This document shows positions 36,550 through 43,471 of a stretch of 64,000 nt of DNA, in pieces (position 1 is the stretch's first letter; each line of letters starts with the position of its first letter). Source of the stretch: Anaerolineales bacterium (GTDB lineage: Bacteria; Chloroflexota; Anaerolineae; 4572-78; NAK82); NCBI GenBank assembly GCA_020343875.1, contig CP070811.1:3528860-3592859 (forward strand). Reading direction: 5' to 3'. The position numbers and the translations under genes were made by a program. A model generated the notes under the pieces. The model worked only from the letters and a program-made list of their open reading frames with translations. It did not search any database and was not told where the DNA came from.

Positions 36550-36772
36550 GTACATTCAAATGTGACTTGCCAGGTTGGGGCAGGCCCTGGTGCCAGCTCA
36601 GACCAGGCAAATCCCTCCCCGCAGATAACCATCGCTAGAGGAGATCTGCAGGCGGGCAAGATGCCTGATTTGCAGGGCGAAGAGACTCTGAAATTCCCCG
36701 TCAAAGGCAAATCTACACATTCTGTAACTGACTTGTAACTACGCGCGTGAATAAAACATGTTATAGTATTCT
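36550..36772. other. Intergenic region, no gene recognised
   Basis: A TATAGT hexamer occurs near 36762, but no matching -35 element was found at normal spacing. Small hairpins (such as CAGGC/GCCTG near 36650-36670) lack T runs. A short frame at 36773-36916 is listed separately. Confidence 0.4.
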
Positions 36773-36916
36773 ATGAATGCCCAGCATAGAAATCCTGGAC
36801 ACCGAGGGCACCAGCGCGTTTTCCGTTTGCCAGGACAATCATCGCTGTTATCTGGCCTAATCTTGGCGTCAGCCATGGCTGCTTTGTTCCAGCACAGGGA
36901 GGAGCATTGGCTCTAA
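36773..36916 (+). CDS. Possible 47-residue membrane peptide
   Basis: A short frame beginning ATG just after an AT-rich stretch. It has a basic N-terminal half and one hydrophobic stretch (LLSGLILASAMAALF). There is no ribosome site and no homology I recognise. It ends 27 bases before the DUF3307 gene. It may be chance. Confidence 0.2.
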   Translation: MNAQHRNPGHRGHQRVFRLPGQSSLLSGLILASAMAALFQHREEHWL

Positions 36917-36943
36917 CTGCCTTTGATCAAGAGGTAAATCAAG

Positions 36944-37555
36944 ATGAACTTGCTAGCCACCCTTCTGCTGGCACATATGATCGCCGATTTTCCGCTCCAG
37001 TTGAACTGGGTCTTCCAGCTGAAACACCGCCACTGGGCCGGCCTGCTTTTACATGCGGCAATTCACGCTATGACCACCGCCGTACTGCTACGCAACCCGT
37101 TCGTCCATTGGCCAATACCAACCACCGTGTGTGTGGTACACTTTGCATTTGATTGGCTCAAGATACGTATCGATTTCAAGCCTTTATCCATTGCCTTCAT
37201 ACTGGATCAGATGGCCCACTGGCTGGTGTTGATCTTGCTTGCGACTCGGGTGTCGAGCGCAACAGGTGCTCTGTCACCTGAACATCTGTATCCAGCTCTG
37301 GCCTATGCCGCGCTACCAGCCCTGCTTATGTTCCTATCCGTATTATCTAAAGACCTGCAACAGTCAGTTTCTAATATGGCTGGTTGGTCAAGCAAAAGAA
37401 CGGCGCAGTTGGTCCGGGTTTCTCATCTGCTTGGATACCCCCTGGTGATCGCTGTGTTGATTATCAGATTTGCAGGGCCCAAAAACGTGATAGCCGACTT
37501 CATCGCCCGGATTGGCGTTTGCCTACTCGCTGGTAGCTCAGGAGAACAGTCATGA
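36944..37555 (+). CDS. DUF3307-family membrane protein
   Basis: 203 residues with about six hydrophobic segments. The N-terminus LLAHMIADFPLQLNWVFQLK and later HFAFDWLKIRI match the DUF3307 pattern, whose His/Asp residues recur within membrane helices. The function is unknown in the family. AAGAGGT precedes the ATG. Its stop overlaps the start of the hybrid kinase gene (ATGA), so production of the two is coupled and a sensing partnership is possible. Confidence 0.8.
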   Translation: MNLLATLLLAHMIADFPLQLNWVFQLKHRHWAGLLLHAAIHAMTTAVLLRNPFVHWPIPTTVCVVHFAFDWLKIRIDFKPLSIAFILDQMAHWLVLILLATRVSSATGALSPEHLYPALAYAALPALLMFLSVLSKDLQQSVSNMAGWSSKRTAQLVRVSHLLGYPLVIAVLIIRFAGPKNVIADFIARIGVCLLAGSSGEQS

Positions 37556-39426
37556 GCCAAGAAATGAGCCGTAATGGCGGAAGATTTTCTCAGGCACTGG
37601 ATGCCCTCCCCCCCAGCCAGCAAACGACGGCGACTCAGATCACGCAACTGGGAATGATTCTTGAGGTGAGTCGCAGCCTTAACTCCACCCTTGACCAGGA
37701 CACCTTGCTGAATTTGATTATTGAAGTGGCCACCAAAGTCACCAGCACGGAAGAAGCTTCTATTCTATTGCTGGACGACCGGACTGGAGAGTTACATTTT
37801 GAAGCGGCCTCCGGTGCCAAACGAGCCGAACTGAAGGCCATCAGCGTGCCACTTGAGGGAAGCATCGCTGGCTGGATCGTCCTTCACAACCAATCACTGG
37901 TTGTGAACGACACACAGCAAGACCCGCGCCACTGTGCTCGTGCCGACCGCGCCACCCGATTCGATACACGCTCGATTCTGGGGGCCCCCTTGCAGGTGAA
38001 AGACAGGACCATTGGTGTTCTGGAGGTTGTCAACAAGCAAGGGGACTCCCCCTTTAGCAGGCAGGATTTGGAGACGCTGGAGAGTCTAGCTGCCCAAGCT
38101 GCGGTGGCCATCGAGAACGCCCGACTGTACAAAGATTTACGCGACCAGATGCAAGCCCTGCAAAAAGCCCAGACGCGACTGGTCCAAAGCGAGAAGCTAG
38201 CCGCCGTCGGCGAGCTGGTTGCCGGCGTAGCCCATGAGCTGAACAATCCCCTCACCTCCATCATCGGTTATGCTCAGATTTTGCAGCGCAGCAGCCTGGA
38301 TGCCCAGAGTCGAAAAGACCTGGATAGGATCTTGGCCCAGGCACGGCGAGCGACCGGTATCGTAAGGGGTCTGCTTGACTTTGCCCGCCAGCGCCCACCT
38401 GAGCACAAGCCAGTTCAGATCAACGACGTGTTGAACAGCACGTTAGAGCTATTATGTTACGAATTGCGGACACACAACATTGAGTGTACCACAAACATGT
38501 TCCCAGATCTGCCGCTCACCATGGCCGATCCGCATCAATTGCAGCAGGTTTTTGTCAATCTGGTCAACAATGCGCGCCAGGCTATGAGTGATACCCATGG
38601 TCGCGGCCAATTGACCATCACCACCCATTTGGGCCCTTCCTTGTTCAATAACCAGCAGACTGAGGCTGAGCCCGTGATTCGGGTTGTCATACAGGACGAC
38701 GGCCCCGGCATCCCACCCGGACTGCTACCAAGCATCTTCGATCCGTTCTTTACCACCAAGCCAGAGGGCAAAGGCACTGGCCTGGGCTTGTCGGTCTGCC
38801 ACGGGATCGTGAGCGAGCACGGCGGGCACATCTGGGCCGAAAGCGAGCCAGACCAGACTGTCCCTAATCATCCAGGGGGAGCCACGTTCTCTGTTGAATT
38901 GCCCGTTGTCGCGCCAGAGACACCGTACCAAGCCGGTGAGCTGCCTGGCCCAGCTGAGCACCGAGCCTCCCTGCAAGGGGCATCGGCATCCAATAGAGAA
39001 GCCCGCATTCTGGTGATTGACGATGAGATAGATGTGCTGGATCTCCTGATCCGTACTTTGCAGAGTGAAAGCTACCAGGTGGACGCGGTGATTGATGGAG
39101 AAGCAGCTCTGGCCCGCCTGGCCAAAACCGACTATGACCTGATCATATGTGACGTGCGTATGCCCGGCCTGAGCGGCCTGGAACTCTACCAGCATATGCA
39201 TAGGCAGCAGTCAGATCTGGCTCAGCGCTTCCTATTTATCACTGGTGATAGTGTAAGTCCCACCACCCGTCATTTCCTGGAAGAAACAGGCGCGCCTTAC
39301 TTGGTGAAACCCTTTGGATTGGCCGAGTTTACTGAAAGGGTAAGCAGTTTGCTGGGGAATCACCATGATGTAACTCGCTTACCTTACCTTCCTGAGGCAG
39401 TTGCAGCCCACCACCGACCCCGATAG
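37552..39426 (+). CDS. GAF hybrid histidine kinase with C-terminal receiver
   Basis: 624-residue soluble hybrid kinase: GAF (about 45-190), coiled coil (about 190-215), HisKA (VAHELNNPLTSIIG), ATPase (NLVNNARQAM, DDGPGIPPG, GTGLGLSVCHG) and a C-terminal receiver (about 480-605, acceptor Asp in DLIICDVRMPGL, Lys in LVKPFG). The HELNNPL form is typical of NtrB/ZraS-like cytosolic kinases. Its start overlaps the DUF3307 stop by 4 bases. The output partner is unknown. A T-box leader begins about 90 bases after its stop. Confidence 0.92.
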   Translation: MSQEMSRNGGRFSQALDALPPSQQTTATQITQLGMILEVSRSLNSTLDQDTLLNLIIEVATKVTSTEEASILLLDDRTGELHFEAASGAKRAELKAISVPLEGSIAGWIVLHNQSLVVNDTQQDPRHCARADRATRFDTRSILGAPLQVKDRTIGVLEVVNKQGDSPFSRQDLETLESLAAQAAVAIENARLYKDLRDQMQALQKAQTRLVQSEKLAAVGELVAGVAHELNNPLTSIIGYAQILQRSSLDAQSRKDLDRILAQARRATGIVRGLLDFARQRPPEHKPVQINDVLNSTLELLCYELRTHNIECTTNMFPDLPLTMADPHQLQQVFVNLVNNARQAMSDTHGRGQLTITTHLGPSLFNNQQTEAEPVIRVVIQDDGPGIPPGLLPSIFDPFFTTKPEGKGTGLGLSVCHGIVSEHGGHIWAESEPDQTVPNHPGGATFSVELPVVAPETPYQAGELPGPAEHRASLQGASASNREARILVIDDEIDVLDLLIRTLQSESYQVDAVIDGEAALARLAKTDYDLIICDVRMPGLSGLELYQHMHRQQSDLAQRFLFITGDSVSPTTRHFLEETGAPYLVKPFGLAEFTERVSSLLGNHHDVTRLPYLPEAVAAHHRPR

Positions 39427-39479
39427 ATAGCTGGTCACCAGGCAGCCGTCCCTCCGGCGTTTTACGCCACACCATCTCG

Positions 39480-39508
39480 TTGACAGTATGTCTCTCCTAT
39501 GTTATACT
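39480..39508 (+). promoter_or_regulatory. Consensus promoter of the T-box transcript
   Basis: Perfect TTGACA (39480-39485), 17-base spacer, TATACT (39503-39508). Transcription should start near 39515, at the base of T-box stem I. Confidence 0.85.
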
Positions 39509-39514
39509 GCTGCC

Positions 39515-39780
39515 AACGACAGCGACGGAGACAAGTAAGCAGTTGCTGGGTTTCCATCAGAGAGGCGGTGGCCGCTGTGAACCGCCCCCAGCCCTGACCG
39601 AACTCCCCTCCAGAGTCGATGGCGAAAAGAGGCCTGCTCATTAAGCCGCTCCGGGTGCGCCCGTTATCGCGCAGGCGCATTGGCACGCGTCTTGAGGCCG
39701 CTGGGGCAACCCGACGGCGAACAAAGGTGGCACCACGGGTAGCGAACCCCCGTCCTTTGAGGGCGGGGGCTTTTGGTTTG
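39515..39780 (+). promoter_or_regulatory. T-box riboswitch leader
   Basis: A tRNA-sensing leader of about 265 nt. In stem I are AGTA (39534-39537), AGAGAG (39559-39564) and the apical GGCGGT/ACCGCC helix with TGTGA in the loop. GCTGGG/CCCAGC and GGAG/CTCC also pair. The T-box core AAAGGTGGCACCACGG (39723-39738) contains the acceptor-binding TGGC (39728-39731), implying a tRNA with G73. An intrinsic terminator follows. The specifier-loop 3' strand reads CCTGACCGAA. Reading ACC would mean Thr and GAC would mean Asp (which fits G73), and I cannot settle it. The gene controlled is the aldolase at 39825 and perhaps serS. Confidence 0.85.
39747..39774 (+). terminator. T-box regulated terminator
   Basis: CCCCCGTCCT (39747-39756) pairs with AGGGCGGGGG (39760-39769), loop TTG, then C and TTTT. 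The T-box core just upstream supplies the antiterminator alternative. Confidence 0.85.
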
Positions 39781-39824
39781 AAACACAAGAGTAAGCCCCA
39801 AACATATTCTTCAAGGAGAGATCT

Positions 39825-40706
39825 ATGTTCCAAGGCATTTTCCCTCCCATCCCTACCCCATTTGACGAGAGCGGCGAGGTTGACCTGGGCGCCTTGCGCA
39901 CCAACATCGCCCGCTGGAACGAGACCGGGCTGACCGGCTACGTGGCCCTGGGCACCAACGGCGAAGCGTGCCTACTGGACGCTGCCGAAAGTGTGGCTAT
40001 AGTCCGCGCGGTCCGTGAGGCGATGGCCCCTGGCATGGCCCTTATTGTCGGGGCAGGCCGTGAGTCGACGCGGGCCACCCTGATCGCCTGCCAGGCAGCC
40101 GCCGACGCCGGCGCCGAAGCAGTGCTGGTCATCACCCCCTGGTACTACATGCGTTCCATGACCGGCGACGCTCTGCGTCGTCACTACGAGACCGTGGCCG
40201 ACGGTAGCCCCGTCCCGGTACTCCTCTACAACATGCCGGCCAACACAGGCGTCAACATACCTGTTTCCACCGTTGCCGAACTGGCCCCCCATCCCAACAT
40301 CGTCGGCATTAAGGACAGCGCGGGCAATATCGGTCAATTGGGTGCACTCGTCCGGTCTACCCCGGATGACTTTACAGTGATGGTGGGTAACACCGGCGCC
40401 TATTTGGCCGGTCTGCTGCTGGGAGCCACGGGCGGCATCCTGGCCCTGGCTAACGTGGCCCCACGCGAGACAGTGGCCTTGTACCAGGCAGCCCGCGCCA
40501 ACCATTTGGAGGAGGCACGCACCCTGAACGACCAGCTAGTACCGGTGGGAGTGGCCGTCACCGCTACCTACGGGATCGGCGGCCTGAAAGCCGCCATGGA
40601 CTTGCTGGGCTATAGGGGAGGCCAGCCGCGCTCTCCCCTCCTACCGCCATCACCAGAGGCAGTGAACGACATCCAGCACATCTTGGAGACCGCTGGCTTG
40701 CTTTAG
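39825..40706 (+). CDS. DHDPS-family aldolase, 4-hydroxy-2-oxoglutarate-aldolase-like
   Basis: Class I aldolase of 293 residues forming a Schiff base: Lys163 (NIVGIKDSAGN) and Tyr135 (VLLYNMPANTG). The motif is GTNGE (43-47) instead of the GTTGE of dihydrodipicolinate synthase. The stretches around PVPVLLYNMPANTG and the PRSPLLPPSPEA C-terminus resemble 4-hydroxy-2-oxoglutarate aldolases, which give pyruvate and glyoxylate. A lysine-pathway dapA role is less likely but not excluded. AAGGAG lies at ideal spacing before the ATG. It is the first gene after the T-box, an unusual place for an aldolase. Confidence 0.85.
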   Translation: MFQGIFPPIPTPFDESGEVDLGALRTNIARWNETGLTGYVALGTNGEACLLDAAESVAIVRAVREAMAPGMALIVGAGRESTRATLIACQAAADAGAEAVLVITPWYYMRSMTGDALRRHYETVADGSPVPVLLYNMPANTGVNIPVSTVAELAPHPNIVGIKDSAGNIGQLGALVRSTPDDFTVMVGNTGAYLAGLLLGATGGILALANVAPRETVALYQAARANHLEEARTLNDQLVPVGVAVTATYGIGGLKAAMDLLGYRGGQPRSPLLPPSPEAVNDIQHILETAGLL

Positions 40707-40770
40707 AATGGAAACACCAGTTATCTATGAGTGAAGAAGCCATCATCCAGCGCATAGCAGACAGGGCCTA

Positions 40771-40810
40771 GGCGGCATGGCCGTGTGGCCCTGGGCTACG
40801 CCGCCCTTTT
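40771..40810 (+). terminator. Probable terminator after the aldolase gene
   Basis: GGCGGC (40771-40776) pairs with GCCGCC (40800-40805), with a small internal GGCC-GTGT-GGCC hairpin, followed by CTTTT. It would separate the aldolase from serS. Confidence 0.55.
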
Positions 40811-40945
40811 CCCTCAACGCCCGCTCGTCGACTACGCCGTAGGATGGATGAAGAAGAGCCAGAAGTAACCATCATATAGCAGATTGGATCAATTGCGCCT
40901 ACGGACGCTTTGCATTGCACGCCCTACTACTACGGAGGCAACCTT

Positions 40946-42229
40946 ATGTTAGACTTGGCATTCATCCGAGACAATCCCGACCAAGTCAAAGAGGCCCTGG
41001 TCAAACTGAACACCGAAGCTCCCATTGACCAGATCCTGGAACTGGACCGGGAGCGGCGCGACTTGCTACAAGAAGTCGAGTCCCTACGCGCCGAGCGCAA
41101 TGCCGGCTCCAAACAAATCGGCGAACTTATGCGACAGGGCAGCCGCGACGAGGCCGAAGCCCTTAAAGGAGACATGGGCAAAATCGGCGCCCTCATCGGC
41201 GAATTGGATGAGGATTTGCGCCAGGTAGAGGCTAACTTACGCGAGAAGCAACTTTGGGTGCCTAACATGCCCCACTCAAGTGTGCCGGTTGGCCCAGACG
41301 AGTCGCACAACGCCCTGGTACGCGAGTGGGGCCAAGTCCGTGATTTGGTGGGCGAACCCCTCCCCCACTGGGACTTGGGCGAGACCCTGGGCCTGATCGA
41401 CTTCGAGCGCGGTGTGAAGATGAGTGGCACCCGTTTCTACGTCTTTAAAGGAGCCGGAGCCGCCCTGCATCGAGCGCTGGGCAACTGGTTCATCGACGTA
41501 GGCACTCGCGACCACGGCTATACGGAAGTTTACCCCCCTTTCATGGTGCGCGAAGAAGCTATGATCGGCGCCGCCCACCTGCCCAAGTTCCGCGACAACA
41601 TGTACTACGATGCCGAAGAGGATTTCTGGTTCATTGGCACAGCTGAAGTGCCGCTCACCAACCTCTACCGGGATGAAATCCTCAACGCCGATCAGTTGCC
41701 AATCAGGCTATTGGCCCATACCCCTTGCTTCCGCCGCGAGAAGATGAGCGCCGGTCGAGATGTGCGGGGCATCAAGCGCGTCCACCAATTCGAGAAGGTC
41801 GAGATGTATAAATTCACCGCCCCCGAAACCAGCTTCGATGAACTAGAAAGCCTGGTGGCCGATGCCGAAGAACTGATGCAGCGCCTGGGCATTCCCTATC
41901 GCGTGGTGGAGATGTGCACCGGCGATCTGGGTTTTGCTGCTGCCAAGAAATACGATATCGAGGCCTGGTGCCCCGGCAGCGGCGAGTGGATGGAAATCAG
42001 CTCCTGCAGCAACGTCACCGACTTCCAGGCTCGGCGCGCCAACATCCGCTTCCGCCGCCAGCCCAAGGCCAAGCCCGAATTCGTCCACACGCTCAACGGA
42101 TCTGGCCTGCCACCCGGGCGGGTGATGATCGCCGTTATGGAGAACTATCAGCAAAAGGATGGCACCATTCTGGTGCCCGAGGTTCTGAGGTCTTACTTGG
42201 GCGGGCTCGAAGTCATCAAAAGCGCATGA
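40946..42229 (+). CDS. serS: Seryl-tRNA synthetase
   Basis: Class II synthetase of 427 residues that charges tRNA-Ser. The N-terminal antiparallel coiled coil (about 30-100) binds the tRNA long arm. Catalytic motif 2 is FRREKMSAGRDVRGIKRVHQ and motif 3 lies in NGSGLPPGRVMIAVMENYQ. ATG 40946 is chosen: GGAGG lies 8 bases upstream and the normal MLDLAFIRDNPD N-terminus follows. The upstream in-frame ATG 40910 adds 12 unlikely residues. Its gap from the aldolase (239 bases) contains a terminator-like hairpin. Confidence 0.96.
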   Translation: MLDLAFIRDNPDQVKEALVKLNTEAPIDQILELDRERRDLLQEVESLRAERNAGSKQIGELMRQGSRDEAEALKGDMGKIGALIGELDEDLRQVEANLREKQLWVPNMPHSSVPVGPDESHNALVREWGQVRDLVGEPLPHWDLGETLGLIDFERGVKMSGTRFYVFKGAGAALHRALGNWFIDVGTRDHGYTEVYPPFMVREEAMIGAAHLPKFRDNMYYDAEEDFWFIGTAEVPLTNLYRDEILNADQLPIRLLAHTPCFRREKMSAGRDVRGIKRVHQFEKVEMYKFTAPETSFDELESLVADAEELMQRLGIPYRVVEMCTGDLGFAAAKKYDIEAWCPGSGEWMEISSCSNVTDFQARRANIRFRRQPKAKPEFVHTLNGSGLPPGRVMIAVMENYQQKDGTILVPEVLRSYLGGLEVIKSA

Positions 42230-42246
42230 GTGCAGTGGGCTAGTCA

Positions 42247-42272
42247 GGGGCGCACTACAAGAGTTGCGCCCC
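42247..42272 (+). terminator. Strong hairpin after serS
   Basis: GGGGCGCA (42247-42254) pairs perfectly with TGCGCCCC (42265-42272) around a 10-base loop. No T run follows, so it is a weak or protein-assisted terminator. Confidence 0.45.
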
Positions 42273-42406
42273 GACGCCAAATCCTGAGGCTGGCAAGCCA
42301 GCTTCTTCTGCGTGCGCCTACCCCGCCCCCCCTTCCAGGCCAGCACCTCCCCGCCTTTCTGCTACTGATCCATTGCCCAGCTCCCTTTACCCACATCTGC
42401 ATTATC

Positions 42407-42442
42407 TGCATATTATGCATACGAAGCACACAATGCATATTA
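42407..42442. repeat. TGCATATTA direct repeat with a palindrome
   Basis: TGCATATTA occurs at 42407-42415 and 42434-42442, 27 bases apart. The first forms the palindrome TGCATA-T-TATGCA (42407-42419). It lies in an AT-rich patch upstream of the PocR-type regulator promoter and may be an operator. Confidence 0.45.
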
Positions 42443-42462
42443 TTACATCTATCGCACAATAT

Positions 42463-42478
42463 AGTGATAAACATCACT
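42463..42478. promoter_or_regulatory. CRP/FNR-type binding palindrome
   Basis: AGTGATAAACATCACT is a perfect 6-bp inverted repeat with a 4-base centre and contains the CRP core GTGA-N6-TCAC. Its centre lies about 42 bases before the predicted transcription start, the class II activator position touching the -35 hexamer. Confidence 0.6.
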
Positions 42479-42506
42479 TGCTGCATACTCCAATCTGACC
42501 TATGAT
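42478..42506 (+). promoter_or_regulatory. Promoter of the PocR-domain regulator and oxidoreductase
   Basis: TTGCTG (42478-42483), 17-base spacer, TATGAT (42501-42506). The weak -35 fits activator dependence. Confidence 0.6.
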
Positions 42507-42591
42507 AAGCTCAGCAAGTTCATTATTTCACAACACTTGTGCTGCCCAATGCCAGCTACCGCTGGGCTACTATCGGAAGAAGGTCAAACCA

Positions 42592-43383
42592 ATGCCTGAG
42601 ATGCTAACAGCTAAGGAAATGCAGGATCTGCTACTAGTGGATCGCTCCACTATCTACCGCATGGCTGAAGCAGGGCAGTTGCCGGCGGTCAAGGTCGGTA
42701 AGCAATGGCGTTTCCCCAGTGACCTGGTAGAAGAATGGCTCAAATCCCAAACTGCCGCCCCTGCGCCAAGGCTGGCTGCTTATGCCCCTGCTAAGGATTT
42801 CGTCACAAGCAAAGATTTCGCCCCCAGCCAGGACTTGGCCGATGTGCTGCCCCTGGACTGCGTCCAGTTAATCCAAGACGCTTTTGCGGAAGTGCTGGGT
42901 GTGATGTTGGCCGTAACCGATCTCGACGGCCAACCCATCACCCAGGTCAGCAATCCCACTCCCTTCTTTGATCTGCTGACCGATACAGACAGCGGACACG
43001 CTATCTGCCATGAAAAATGGCGAGAACTGGGCCAGGCTCCGGCCCTGGAGCCACGTTTTATGCCCAGCTTCGGCGGGCTGTTGTGTGCCCGAGCCCTGGT
43101 ACGCATCGGGAACGAATTGAAGGGCATGGTCATCGTCTTTGGCGTAGCCCCGGCAGATTGGCCTCCCGATCTCGAGATTATCCAGCAACTGGCCGATTCT
43201 CTCAACGTCTCGACCGATAAGGTGCAAGAGACATTCGATGCTGTGTTTACGCTCACCGCAGGCGAGCAGAAGAAAGTACTAGCCACCATCCAGCGTGTCG
43301 CCGACATTCTGGCCCACATTGGCAACGAACGCGTATCGCTACTCGGCCGGCTGGCTAACATTGCCCGATTGAGCACAGTCTGA
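42592..43383 (+). CDS. Transcriptional regulator: excisionase-type HTH plus PocR sensory domain
   Basis: 263 residues. Residues about 4-55 form a MerR/excisionase-type helix-turn-helix (TAKEMQDLLLVDRSTIYRMA). After a linker, about 85-255 match the PocR sensory domain (DAFAEVLGVMLAVTDLDGQP, with Cys residues in HAICHEKW and GGLLCARA). PocR domains bind small organic ligands or metals. ATG 42592 has GAAGG at good spacing. The longer frame from 42502 begins inside the -10 element and cannot be translated from this promoter. It lies 88 bases before the oxidoreductase gene, its probable target. Confidence 0.85.
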   Translation: MPEMLTAKEMQDLLLVDRSTIYRMAEAGQLPAVKVGKQWRFPSDLVEEWLKSQTAAPAPRLAAYAPAKDFVTSKDFAPSQDLADVLPLDCVQLIQDAFAEVLGVMLAVTDLDGQPITQVSNPTPFFDLLTDTDSGHAICHEKWRELGQAPALEPRFMPSFGGLLCARALVRIGNELKGMVIVFGVAPADWPPDLEIIQQLADSLNVSTDKVQETFDAVFTLTAGEQKKVLATIQRVADILAHIGNERVSLLGRLANIARLSTV

Positions 43384-43471
43384 TTACGAGTGCAGGTTAC
43401 AAGGTTTCGCGCATCAAGCCACGGAAACTGCGCCCCACTGGGAGGGCGCCTATAAGGAGAAGGAAACACCC

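Noticed and set aside
39619..39933. 104-codon plus-strand frame over the T-box
   Set aside because: It runs through the T-box core and terminator and into the aldolase gene in the wrong frame.
40727..40868. Possible gene remnant between the aldolase and serS (MSEEAIIQRIADRA, then LVDYAVGWMKKSQK in another frame)
   Set aside because: Two short protein-like fragments in different frames are too little to name; the hairpin at 40771-40810 explains part of the region.
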